Of a stretch of DNA of 64,000 nt, positions 9,051 to 18,226 are shown piece by piece (the stretch's first letter is position 1; the number at the start of each line of letters is the position of its first letter). Source of the stretch: VMCP01 sp964527775 (GTDB lineage Bacteria; Bacteroidota; Bacteroidia; NS11-12g; UBA955); NCBI GenBank assembly GCA_964527775.1, contig CAZGQS010000001.1:186001-250000 (forward strand). The letters are read 5' to 3'. The translations under genes and the position numbers were made by a program. The notes under the pieces were generated by a model. It saw only the letters and a list, made by a program, of their open reading frames with translations, was not told the origin of the DNA and made no database searches.

Positions 9051-9081
9051 CAAATATAGGGTTATTTTAATAATTCTCAAA
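9051..9081 (-). promoter_or_regulatory. Consensus promoter of the 49-residue basic protein gene
   Basis: Read on the minus strand: TTTG (9081-9078), 19-nt spacer, TATATTTG (9058-9051), then 17 nt to ATG 9033. This is an exact match to the Bacteroidota -33/-7 consensus and shares both boxes and the spacing of the tRNA-Val promoter at 55607. Confidence 0.85.
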
Positions 9082-9092
9082 AGAAATTTGGT

Positions 9093-12000
9093 TTAATTCT
9101 TTGAGTTTGAGATTTCTTTGCCATTTTTATCTATCCATACAACTGATTTTACCAAATTATTGATCACTACACCAGGTGCCTTACTTGAGTAATAACCCGC
9201 ACCACGCCCTAAATAGCTGCTCTTCTTCGTACCATCTTTTAAAATCAAGGTGGCCTTCACCGCGTTTGATGGAGCTCTCAAGAACTTTACATCCTTTAGA
9301 GGGTTAAATAATTTAACAAAGTCATTATTTTGGGATGCTGCAATACCCAATTGTTGATTTGCCTTTTCATACCAAACCAAACCACGACCATCTCCTGGAA
9401 CATAAAATCCATTACCAACCCCACCACTGACTTTTAATCCATCAGCAGAATTCAATATAATCAATCCGTTTTGAGCATCGTCTGGGCCATGAGTAACTCG
9501 GGTGTATCCGTTGTTTCCAATACAAACCAAGTCATCGTATCCATTTGCATCAACATCCAAGGCAAGAATACCTGTAATGGGACCAATTTGAGCATTCCAA
9601 GGCAAATCACTAACGGTAAACACACCACCATTGTTTACTAATAACAGATGGGAAAAGGTGTTGGCAAACATTTTGTTTTGACTCAAGTTCTCGGCGCCAA
9701 AAATTTCTTCCATGGTTTTACCTGTGTATGAACTGTAAGAGGGGAATTTTTTTCCTAAAAAACTAGGGAAAGCCATCGCCATCTCATCCATTTGATACAA
9801 TGGATATTCTTTTCCGCCCGTTTGATAACTTAAGAAAAAATCCAAACGACTGTTTTTATCAACGTCCGCCCAATAAATGGAAAGGGGTTCATTTTTTCTG
9901 GCCTGAATAAAGCTGTTGTTTCCCTTATTGGTTACTACATAGTCTAGGTCTCCATCGTTGTCAATGTCTATCGGACAAATGCTATTAAACCAGCCAGAAT
10001 GTTCAAAGGTACCTGTCTCTTTGGTGGCATTTACAAACTTTCCGCCCGTATTTTTCATGAAAACCACTGGCGTGTATTCTCCAACCAGCATCAAATCAGG
10101 CAAATTATCATTATTATAATCTGTAAAAATAGCTTCATTGATCATTCCGGGCATATACAAGTCTGGCGCATCAGTTTGTGTGGCATCAATGAACGTACCG
10201 CCTTGGTTTTTTAAAAGATAACTTCTTATTTCCAAAACTGGGTACACAGCAGGAAGTACTCTTCCAGCCACAAATAAGTCTAGGTCGCCATCGTTATCAT
10301 AATCTGCAGCTGATACAGAACTACTTGATGATATTACAGCCGGTAATTTAGAACTCACATCACTGAAATTTCCTTTGCCGTTATTCTCATATAGCTTATG
10401 AGCATATTTATTTGACGGCCAAGCAAATTCACTTCCTCCAACAGCTACATATAGGTCTAAGTCTTTGTCACCATCAAAGTCAAACAACAAACAACCCGTT
10501 ACATCGGCTTGAATGGACTTCCAGGGTTGAGAGGAAGAGGGCAGGAAATCACCATTCTTACCTTGAATCATCAAACTAGAACCTGAACTTCCTGCAGCAT
10601 TTCCCACGAAAATATCATCCAATCCGTCGCCGTTAACATCACCAGAAGTCATTCCAGGTCCCAACATGGTAAAACGGTGGGGCAGCATTGGTTCTCTTTT
10701 GAAATCAGGGGTTTCTTGTTCTTGATGTTTGAAATTCCCTAAATTACCCACGTATGACATCAATGAAGAGGATGCATTAAAAATCTTTTTGATATCGAAT
10801 TCCTCTGTCGACAATTCGATGTCTATTTTCCAAGTGTTATTATCTTGAGGTTTTATTTTGGACATTTTCCCGCCCGACGTCACTAGATAAAACTCAAAAT
10901 CTTGAACCGATTTATCGCCTAAACCTATATGAATTACTGGGTCAGAACTGCTCAAATAACCGCGTGTGGATTGATATTCAAATACCCTCAAATCATCTTT
11001 ACCTTTAACATAAACTTTTGATCCAATGGGCGATTTTTTCTTTGAACTGAAAAGTTGAATGTTTTGAAATGCATTTTTGGAGTTTTTGTTTTTGTAAATG
11101 AAAGGTTCTTCATCTTGATTACAAACCACTAAATCGGGTCTTCCGTCGCCGTTTAAATCACCATATGCCGAACCCGTGCTCAATGACAGTTCAGGGGTTC
11201 CACCTGATTGAGCAATATTCAACATGCCTTTACCAGTGTTTAAATAAAAGTAGTTTTGAATTTTCTCAATGGGCAGGCGATCTAACACGTCTTTGTGAGT
11301 GACTTTTTCACCTTTTGTCTGTTCTTTTCGATTTTGATATTGCACAAAATCTAAATTGGTAACATCTCTGTAATAACCGTTGGTGATGAATAAATCTTGA
11401 AGGCCATCAGCATTAAAATCACAAAATAAGGGCGACCAACTCCAATCAGTTCTTGCTACACCATACAAATAACTCAAATCAGAGAATTTATTGTTTCCTT
11501 GGTTAATTTGGAGCACATTTTTCATGTATTGTCGGCCATAATTGTTTCTGTAACTGATGGTTACATACTCATAATCACGAGGGCCCATGATGGTCATAAA
11601 TCGCTCAGGTAGTTCAGGTAACATATCTAACGACATGAAATCTAAAAGTCCATCGTTATTAACATCGGCGGCATCAGAACCCATGGAATTATTTGAGATA
11701 TGCTTAAACGAAGTAAAACATTGATCTTTGAATGTTCCGTCACCCTGATTGATATAATAAAAGTCAGGAACATGATAGTCGTTGCAAACATAGAGATCTA
11801 CAAGTCCATCAGAGTTAAAATCACCAGTTGTGGCGCTTAAACAATATCCCCCCGCCATCATTCCGGCTGCTGTGGTGATATCCGTAAATTTCTTACCATC
11901 GTTTCTGTAGAAGAACTGTTGAGAAGTCTCATTCAGTTCCATGGTTTTTTTGAAAGGGACATTTATATCTGAAAAGTATTTCTGAGCGTGATTACCTACA

Positions 12001-12572
12001 TAAAGATCTAGGTCTCCATCTCTGTCAAAGTCAAAAAAAGTAGCGCAAGACGTGTTGCCTTTATTGTCAATACCCCATTCTTTGGATGATTCTTTGAATT
12101 TTAAGTTTCCAAGATTGATGAAGAGCTTATTTGATTTTTGCTCAGGCACTTTCGACGGACCACTGCTGCAAACGTAAATATCCAACAATCCATCATTATT
12201 TACATCCACCATACTAACGCCAGTCATCCATTGATTTGTGCCTACACCCGCACTTTCTGTGATGTCTTCAAATTTGAAATCTCCTTTGTTCAAATACAAT
12301 TTGGAAGTACCTGAGTTTGAGGCAAAGTACAAATCATTCAAACCATCATTGTTGATATCGCCCATTCCAACTCCGGCTCCATTGAAGAAATAATGATAAT
12401 TGAACTGATTCATGGAGTCTGATTCAGGGACCATATTTTTGAATGTTACTCCAGATACATCAGTGGCAATTCGCTCAAATAATGCATCTTCTGTATTAGT
12501 TGATTCATCACTGCTGCCACAAGAATGCAACATCAAGAATCCCAAAACTCCCAACCATTTTATGGATTTCAT
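9093..12572 (-). CDS. FG-GAP/VCBS repeat lipoprotein with ASPIC/UnbV domain
   Basis: A 1159-residue exported lipoprotein (cysteine 18 in LMLHSC). About fourteen calcium-loop repeats of the DxNxDGxxDLyv type are spread along it, for example DINNDGLNDLYF, DFDRDGDLDLYV and DYDNDGDLDLFV, predicting beta-propellers of the FG-GAP/integrin-alpha kind. An ASPIC/UnbV-like segment (STRGYLSSSDPVIHIGLG) lies near residues 540-600, as in CRTAC1-like bacterial proteins. I see no T9SS sorting domain. The start is 18 bp after the rodA stop, on the same strand and without a convincing promoter, so it may be read through from the rod-shape operon. Function unknown; a surface binding or scaffold role is inference. 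Confidence 0.85.
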   Translation of the reverse strand: MKSIKWLGVLGFLMLHSCGSSDESTNTEDALFERIATDVSGVTFKNMVPESDSMNQFNYHYFFNGAGVGMGDINNDGLNDLYFASNSGTSKLYLNKGDFKFEDITESAGVGTNQWMTGVSMVDVNNDGLLDIYVCSSGPSKVPEQKSNKLFINLGNLKFKESSKEWGIDNKGNTSCATFFDFDRDGDLDLYVGNHAQKYFSDINVPFKKTMELNETSQQFFYRNDGKKFTDITTAAGMMAGGYCLSATTGDFNSDGLVDLYVCNDYHVPDFYYINQGDGTFKDQCFTSFKHISNNSMGSDAADVNNDGLLDFMSLDMLPELPERFMTIMGPRDYEYVTISYRNNYGRQYMKNVLQINQGNNKFSDLSYLYGVARTDWSWSPLFCDFNADGLQDLFITNGYYRDVTNLDFVQYQNRKEQTKGEKVTHKDVLDRLPIEKIQNYFYLNTGKGMLNIAQSGGTPELSLSTGSAYGDLNGDGRPDLVVCNQDEEPFIYKNKNSKNAFQNIQLFSSKKKSPIGSKVYVKGKDDLRVFEYQSTRGYLSSSDPVIHIGLGDKSVQDFEFYLVTSGGKMSKIKPQDNNTWKIDIELSTEEFDIKKIFNASSSLMSYVGNLGNFKHQEQETPDFKREPMLPHRFTMLGPGMTSGDVNGDGLDDIFVGNAAGSSGSSLMIQGKNGDFLPSSSQPWKSIQADVTGCLLFDFDGDKDLDLYVAVGGSEFAWPSNKYAHKLYENNGKGNFSDVSSKLPAVISSSSSVSAADYDNDGDLDLFVAGRVLPAVYPVLEIRSYLLKNQGGTFIDATQTDAPDLYMPGMINEAIFTDYNNDNLPDLMLVGEYTPVVFMKNTGGKFVNATKETGTFEHSGWFNSICPIDIDNDGDLDYVVTNKGNNSFIQARKNEPLSIYWADVDKNSRLDFFLSYQTGGKEYPLYQMDEMAMAFPSFLGKKFPSYSSYTGKTMEEIFGAENLSQNKMFANTFSHLLLVNNGGVFTVSDLPWNAQIGPITGILALDVDANGYDDLVCIGNNGYTRVTHGPDDAQNGLIILNSADGLKVSGGVGNGFYVPGDGRGLVWYEKANQQLGIAASQNNDFVKLFNPLKDVKFLRAPSNAVKATLILKDGTKKSSYLGRGAGYYSSKAPGVVINNLVKSVVWIDKNGKEISNSKN

Positions 12573-12590
12573 ATCTACAATATTACAAGA

Positions 12591-13862
12591 TTAATTTCTT
12601 CGTACTTGATCGTATCTCAAGAAAGTAAAAAGTAGGAGAGTGAATCCCCACAATGAACTTCCTCCGGCTGATACAAAAGGTAAGGGAATACCAATGACTG
12701 GAATTAATCCAATGGTCATCCCAATATTTACAAACCAGTGGAAAAACAGAATACAACACACGCTATATCCTAGGATTCTGCCGTATGCATCAGATTGTCT
12801 TTCAGATAGTTGAATCAATCTGATGAGCAATCCCAAAAAGGCTGAAAAGAAAACGATAACCCCAACAAATCCCCATTCTTCGCCAATGGTACAGAAAATA
12901 AAATCGGTATGTTGTTCAGGGACAAATCCCATTTTTGTTTGTGTCCCATTTTGAAAACCTCTTCCTATGAATCTGCCAGCACCAATGGCAACTTTAGATT
13001 GGTCAAGGTTGTATCCCATTCCTTGTTTATCCTCTTTTAAGCCTAAAACAATTTCTATTCTATCTTTCTGATACCACTGAAATACTTTGTCGTAAACAAT
13101 ACCTACAATAGTTGAGAACACAGCGCTAGAAACAGCAATAAAAGTGATTAGAACCACCCATTGCCTTGATTTTCGGGCAAAATAAACAGCAATAGAACCA
13201 ACTCCTAAAATTGTACCTACTAGGTAGTAACTAGATATTTCTAAACCCTGAAATACAATACTTAAAATGGCAAGTAAGCCCATCCAAAAAGCCAAAATAA
13301 TAATATAACCCGGCATTCCTTCACGGTATAAAACCAGGAAAAAAGAAAAGTAAACTAAAGCACTACCCGTATCGTTTTGTAGTAAAATTAAAATCACCGG
13401 AAATAAGAAAATACCAATAGAATAGGTCACATTTTTCCACCCGGAAAAACGCATTCCGTATCCCCCTAAAAATTTGGCTAAAGCCATAGAAGTGGCTAGT
13501 TTAAGAAATTCCGAAGGCTGAATACCAAATCCACCAAATCCAAACCAAGACTTTGCACCGCCCACCTCTTTGCCAATGAATAAAACCGCAATGTTTAACA
13601 GAATCACGAAGGCATAAACATAATAAGACAGATAATCTATCAATACTACATTGGCAAATGACAGGGTTAAGATGATTACAATTGCGCCACCAATAAAAAA
13701 TAGTTGCTTGTATGCAATATCTGATAAAACCAATGAAGTTTGGTTTACATCTGAGGTAACTGAAAAAATATTGATGAAACCAATGGCAACCAATAGAATA
13801 TAGAAGAAAACTCCCCATATATCCATTTTATTGTTATCAGAACTGCTGTATTGGTATTTCAT
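12591..13862 (-). CDS. rodA: Rod shape-determining glycosyltransferase RodA (SEDS family)
   Basis: A 423-residue SEDS protein with about ten membrane segments. The signature region near the C-terminus (FFHWFVNIGMTIGLIPVIGIPLPFVSAGG) and PSEFLKLA near residue 116 are diagnostic of FtsW/RodA/SpoVE. RodA polymerises lipid II into glycan strands together with PBP2. It lies 6 bp after mrdA in the mreBCD operon, which identifies it as RodA rather than FtsW. A long extramembrane loop is present at about residues 245-300. Confidence 0.95.
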   Translation of the reverse strand: MKYQYSSSDNNKMDIWGVFFYILLVAIGFINIFSVTSDVNQTSLVLSDIAYKQLFFIGGAIVIILTLSFANVVLIDYLSYYVYAFVILLNIAVLFIGKEVGGAKSWFGFGGFGIQPSEFLKLATSMALAKFLGGYGMRFSGWKNVTYSIGIFLFPVILILLQNDTGSALVYFSFFLVLYREGMPGYIIILAFWMGLLAILSIVFQGLEISSYYLVGTILGVGSIAVYFARKSRQWVVLITFIAVSSAVFSTIVGIVYDKVFQWYQKDRIEIVLGLKEDKQGMGYNLDQSKVAIGAGRFIGRGFQNGTQTKMGFVPEQHTDFIFCTIGEEWGFVGVIVFFSAFLGLLIRLIQLSERQSDAYGRILGYSVCCILFFHWFVNIGMTIGLIPVIGIPLPFVSAGGSSLWGFTLLLFTFLRYDQVRRN

Positions 13863-13868
13863 AATTAA

Positions 13869-15719
13869 TTATTGGGGCTCCAAAACAGTAGATTTCAATC
13901 TATCAATCATAAATTGTTTACTCGAAGCAGTATCGCGCATCAAGTACTTTTCAATCATTAAGGATGCTATTGGAGCTGCATAGGTTGCTCCAAATCCGCC
14001 ATTCTCCACAATAACTCCAATGGCAATTTTCGGGTTGTTTCGAGGTGCAAATGCTATAAATAAGGAGTGGTCTTTTCCGTGTGGATTTTGAGCCGTACCG
14101 GTTTTACCACAAATTTCAATACCATTAATTCCGATGCCATTGGCCGTGCCTCCTGGCTTCATCACTTGACTCATTCCTTCAATTACTGTCTCAAAATGTT
14201 TAGCATCAATAGGGATGATTTTTTTGGTTCTATATTCTTCCTTTAGGCCGTTATTTTTTAAGCCATTTACTTTTTTCAGCAAGTGAGGTGGAATGTAATA
14301 TCCACGGTTTGCTAAAATAGCAGCAACATTTGCAAGTTGGAGCGGGGTAAGCAATATTTCCCCTTGTCCAATTCCGAGAGAAATAACCATGGAGCTCCTC
14401 CATTTTTTTCCGTGGCGTTTGGCTAATCTTTCCACCGTTGGAACATTGCCCGAGGATTCTCCCAATAAATCAATGCCCGTTGGGTCTCCTAAACCAAAAG
14501 AACGCCAATATCTCTCCAAAACTCTGTAACCGTTATGTGTAGTTCCATATTTCGGATGATCTATGATCTCCCTAAATAATCCACAGTAATATGAATTACA
14601 ACTGATTCTAATGGATCCAACTACATCCAATGGACCTCCATGTGGGTGACAACCCACAACAATATTCCCCATTCTATATCCACCACCACAACCCTTAGTG
14701 GAGCCTGGGTGAATAATACCTTCCTGCAATCCAATTAAAGCTAAGACCGTTTTAACGGTACTTCCTGGAGGATAAACTCCCTTAACCGCTCTATTATAAA
14801 GTGGTTTTTTGGGGTCAATCAGCATTTTTCTGAAAGAGCGAGCCCTGTCTTGTCCTACTAAATCGTTGGGATTGTAATCGGGTTTATTTAAGAAAGCCAA
14901 TACTTCTCCAGTAGAAGGTTCGATAGCTACAACAGAACCGCGTTTTCCATTAAAAAGTTCTTCAGCAAAGTTTTGTAATTCTATGTCTATAGTGGCATAA
15001 AAGTCAGGTCCGGATTTTGCAGGATAATTAAAAGCTTGGTCTTGAACTTCGCCTCGTTGTTTGTAAGTTCTATCTTGCCAAACCGTTTTAATGCCTTTTG
15101 TGCCGCGCATGAACTCTTCGTAATACCTCTCTATACCTGTAATTCCAACCAAATCACCTGGTTGATAATAGGGGTCTTCCTTTAATAATAGTTCACTTGC
15201 CTCCCCTAAGTACCCAAAAGCATGAGCGCCGCCAAAAATCTCATAAGCCCTATCTGTTCTAGGTTCAATGTAAAAACCCGATAATCTATATAGGTTTTCT
15301 CGGAGTGCAGTGTATTGCTGTTGACTTAGATTGGAATAAAAAATGGCACTTCGATTGTAAGCGTTGTTTTTTTGGCGTTTTTTGGAATTAATCCAAGCCT
15401 CAGTGAGTAACTTATTGTATTGATTACTATCTATTTGCAATATTTGTTGAATGAATAATCGGTTATCAACTTTTTCTTCTTTTGGAAAAATGAACAAATC
15501 ATAGGAAGCAGCATTCTTAGCGATGATTTTACCGAATCTATCGTAAATGACACTCCTTGCAGGATATAAGGTGATTTTATTCAGCGCATTATTGATGGCT
15601 CTTTTCTCATATTTATCATCAACCAATTGCAGGGTGCCAATGCGATAAAGAAATAACAAGAATACAAATGAGAGTCCTACGACAAAAACACGACTTCTGT
15701 TTTTATGGACGTCTTGCAT
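13869..15719 (-). CDS. mrdA: Penicillin-binding protein 2 (elongasome transpeptidase)
   Basis: A 616-residue class B penicillin-binding protein. One N-terminal membrane anchor (about residues 10-30) is followed by the PBP dimerisation domain and the transpeptidase domain. The acylated serine motif is S320-T-V-K323 (PPGSTVKT), SxN appears as SCN and KTG as KTGTAQ. It crosslinks peptidoglycan during lateral growth with RodA. A cysteine-containing insert (GCGGGYRMGNIVVGCHPHGG) lies before the SxN motif. Spacing of 6 bp on both sides supports operon membership. Confidence 0.95.
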   Translation of the reverse strand: MQDVHKNRSRVFVVGLSFVFLLFLYRIGTLQLVDDKYEKRAINNALNKITLYPARSVIYDRFGKIIAKNAASYDLFIFPKEEKVDNRLFIQQILQIDSNQYNKLLTEAWINSKKRQKNNAYNRSAIFYSNLSQQQYTALRENLYRLSGFYIEPRTDRAYEIFGGAHAFGYLGEASELLLKEDPYYQPGDLVGITGIERYYEEFMRGTKGIKTVWQDRTYKQRGEVQDQAFNYPAKSGPDFYATIDIELQNFAEELFNGKRGSVVAIEPSTGEVLAFLNKPDYNPNDLVGQDRARSFRKMLIDPKKPLYNRAVKGVYPPGSTVKTVLALIGLQEGIIHPGSTKGCGGGYRMGNIVVGCHPHGGPLDVVGSIRISCNSYYCGLFREIIDHPKYGTTHNGYRVLERYWRSFGLGDPTGIDLLGESSGNVPTVERLAKRHGKKWRSSMVISLGIGQGEILLTPLQLANVAAILANRGYYIPPHLLKKVNGLKNNGLKEEYRTKKIIPIDAKHFETVIEGMSQVMKPGGTANGIGINGIEICGKTGTAQNPHGKDHSLFIAFAPRNNPKIAIGVIVENGGFGATYAAPIASLMIEKYLMRDTASSKQFMIDRLKSTVLEPQ

Positions 15720-15725
15720 TGTTAA

Positions 15726-16232
15726 TTACTTTTTAAACAGTGATTTAAATAACAAAACTAAAGAGAATGTACCCATGGTGCTAACCAAAGTAGTGGTAAG
15801 AATTCGAATGATACTGCTTATTTCAAAAAAGTCTAGTCCAAAAAACAGAAAGTGATGAATGAAAATTAAACTCAATGAATAATATACGAAAAACATCCAG
15901 CCCTTAGATTCCAACCCAATATAACTTTCACCTTGAAGTTTAAGCGAATCAAAATCAATAAGAGCTTTGTCAACATAGTATTTAATAAATACCATGATCA
16001 CAGTTGCTGCTGTATGCGTACCAAAGGAACCAGAAGACAAATCAATGAGTGTTCCATAGATAAACGCAGAAATCAGCACAACAAACCTATTGAGGTCTAA
16101 CGGTAGTACGAAAAACAACATCAAATAGGGCATAGGCTTTAGGTAAAAACCCATAGGAACCTCTTGAATTAGATACGATTGAAGTAACCCAAGAATAATG
16201 GCAATAAAAATATGTTTGACAGCTTCAATCAT
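15726..16232 (-). CDS. mreD: Rod shape-determining protein MreD
   Basis: A 168-residue hydrophobic protein with about five membrane helices, the usual size and character of MreD. Sequence conservation in this family is weak, so position carries the call: the ATG directly abuts the mreC stop codon (no intervening base) and mrdA follows 6 bp later. MreD is the inner-membrane partner of MreC in the elongasome. Confidence 0.9.
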   Translation of the reverse strand: MIEAVKHIFIAIILGLLQSYLIQEVPMGFYLKPMPYLMLFFVLPLDLNRFVVLISAFIYGTLIDLSSGSFGTHTAATVIMVFIKYYVDKALIDFDSLKLQGESYIGLESKGWMFFVYYSLSLIFIHHFLFFGLDFFEISSIIRILTTTLVSTMGTFSLVLLFKSLFKK

Positions 16233-17129
16233 TTATTTATTCTTATCACTTTTGCCAGAAACAGGTGAAATTAAAGGTGAATTCTGAAGCGAATCCATTT
16301 CATTTTTAAATCGAGTGGATACGCAATAAACAGTATTTAACTTATTAAAATTCGTAGAAAGTTCAACCTCAATTTCAGAGAATTGTGAAGAGGTATTGGT
16401 ATTAACCTTCTTGACTTTACCAATAGGTTGATACGGAGGAAAGATTGACGAATAATTACTTGTTAAAACCAAGTCACCCGCTTTGACTTTTTCAGTGCGG
16501 CTGATTTCGTCTAAATTCAGGATTCTAGAATCTGAGCCATTCCATTTTAATACACCCTCCCTTAGTCCTAAGCGTTTGAGTAATGGAGTGGTTTCAAATT
16601 TCGAATTTAAAACTGACATACCAACCGCATAATGTTTTGTAGTTTGAATAATTACGCCAACCACACCCTCAGGACCCATTACGGCCATTTGCTCTTTGAT
16701 TCCGTGAACACTACCTTTATCTAAATAAAAGTAATTGTCTGGTCTATTGGTGGAATTTCTTATCACCTTAGCAGAGACATAATCGTATGATATTTTTCTG
16801 ATTTTACCAGGGGAAGTCAGAGTATCAAGGTAAGAGGTGTCACCTTTAATTTGATCGTAAAGTCCAATCAATGAATCAGAATAAGCCATTGAATTTCTGA
16901 GGAACAGATTCTCATTTCTTAACTTTTCATTCTCGGTTTTAAGATTAACAAATGATGTGAAGTTTGTACGCCATTCATCAATAGACCTGATAAAAGAAAT
17001 GCTTGTATTGAAATAAAAGCTATGTTGGTAAATTTGGTATTGAAGAATTTGATTGAAACTGAATAAAAACAAGGAAAAGGCTAATAGGGGATATGAATTT
17101 TTTTTAATCCACTGATAAATAACCCACAT
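16233..17129 (-). CDS. mreC: Rod shape-determining protein MreC
   Basis: A 298-residue bitopic protein: one membrane helix at about residues 12-30, a coiled coil near residues 55-85 (ENEKLRNENLFLRN), and the periplasmic beta-barrel domain to about residue 275 with the family stretch GPEGVVGVI. MreC links the MreB filament and MreD to PBP2. The last 20 residues are a polar tail. It begins 14 bp after mreB. Confidence 0.94.
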   Translation of the reverse strand: MWVIYQWIKKNSYPLLAFSLFLFSFNQILQYQIYQHSFYFNTSISFIRSIDEWRTNFTSFVNLKTENEKLRNENLFLRNSMAYSDSLIGLYDQIKGDTSYLDTLTSPGKIRKISYDYVSAKVIRNSTNRPDNYFYLDKGSVHGIKEQMAVMGPEGVVGVIIQTTKHYAVGMSVLNSKFETTPLLKRLGLREGVLKWNGSDSRILNLDEISRTEKVKAGDLVLTSNYSSIFPPYQPIGKVKKVNTNTSSQFSEIEVELSTNFNKLNTVYCVSTRFKNEMDSLQNSPLISPVSGKSDKNK

Positions 17130-17143
17130 AGCTTAACTTGCTT

Positions 17144-18169
17144 TTAAGCAGTCATCAAAAACTTGAATTTACCAATGTTTTTCAAAGCCGTACCCGTTCC
17201 TCTTACAACTGCTCTCAAAGGGTCTTCAGCAATGTTTACTTTTAATTTTGTTTTATTTGAAATTCGTTTGTCTAAACCCCTTAACAATGCACCACCGCCA
17301 GTTAACCAGATACCATTGCTTAAGATGTCTGCACTTAATTCTGGAGGAGCTTGTTCTAATGCGCGCATGATGGCTTCTTCCACCTTCATAATGCTTTTAT
17401 CTAATGCACGTGCAATTTCATTGTAAGAAACATGAATGCTTTTAGGAATGCCCGTCATCAAATCTCTGCCAAATACTGCATAGTCTTCTGGTGGATTTTC
17501 TAATTCTTGCAAAGCACTTCCAATATTGATTTTAATTTTTTCAGCAGTCCGTTCACCAATCAAAAGATTGTGTTCTCGACGCATATATTCAACGATATCT
17601 AAATTGAATTCATCTCCTGCGACGCGAATACTTTCATCACAAACAATACCGCCCAAGGCAATAATGGCGATTTCAGTTGTACCACCTCCGATATCAATGA
17701 TCATGTTTCCCTGAGGAAGAGTAACATCAATACCTATTCCAACGGCCGCAGCCATAGGTTCGTGAATAAGGTATACTTCTTTTGCTCCAGATCTTTCTGC
17801 GCTATCTTTTACGGCTCTTTTTTCTACTTCTGTAATTCCTGATGGGATGCAAATGACCATTTTCAACTGTGGAGATATCCATTGTTGTCTCTGATTCATC
17901 ATTTTAATCATTCCGCGAATCATGTGCTCAGCCGCTTGGAAATCAGCAATAACTCCATCTTTCAGGGGACGAATGGTTCTAATACCCTCATTCTCTTTTC
18001 CGTACATGAGCATAGCATCTCTACCAATAGCAATGACATTGCCGGTGTTGCGCTCTAATGCAATAATTGACGGTTCGTCAACTACCACTTTATCTTTATG
18101 AATGATTAAGGTATTGGCAGTTCCTAAATCAATTGCGAGTTCTTGTGTTAAAAAACTAAAAAGGCCCAT
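17144..18169 (-). CDS. mreB: Rod shape-determining actin homologue MreB
   Basis: A 341-residue actin-like ATPase. Nucleotide-binding motifs are visible: DLGTANTLI near the N-terminus (phosphate 1), IDIGGGTTEIA (phosphate 2) and LTGGGALLRGLD (adenosine). It forms membrane-associated filaments that guide lateral wall synthesis. It is the first gene of mreB-mreC-mreD-mrdA-rodA, and a consensus -7 box lies 19 nt upstream of its ATG. Confidence 0.97.
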   Translation of the reverse strand: MGLFSFLTQELAIDLGTANTLIIHKDKVVVDEPSIIALERNTGNVIAIGRDAMLMYGKENEGIRTIRPLKDGVIADFQAAEHMIRGMIKMMNQRQQWISPQLKMVICIPSGITEVEKRAVKDSAERSGAKEVYLIHEPMAAAVGIGIDVTLPQGNMIIDIGGGTTEIAIIALGGIVCDESIRVAGDEFNLDIVEYMRREHNLLIGERTAEKIKINIGSALQELENPPEDYAVFGRDLMTGIPKSIHVSYNEIARALDKSIMKVEEAIMRALEQAPPELSADILSNGIWLTGGGALLRGLDKRISNKTKLKVNIAEDPLRAVVRGTGTALKNIGKFKFLMTA

Positions 18170-18188
18170 GAAAAATGGTTTTGAACTA

Positions 18189-18196
18189 CAAAATTA
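18189..18196 (-). promoter_or_regulatory. Promoter -7 element of the mreB operon (TAATTTTG)
   Basis: On the minus strand an exact TAnnTTTG ends 19 nt before the mreB start codon. A TTTT in place of TTTG lies 19 nt further upstream. It is the only good promoter seen ahead of the mre-mrd run. Confidence 0.7.
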
Positions 18197-18226
18197 CGTC
18201 TTTCTGAACGGAGTTAAAACAGCCAA

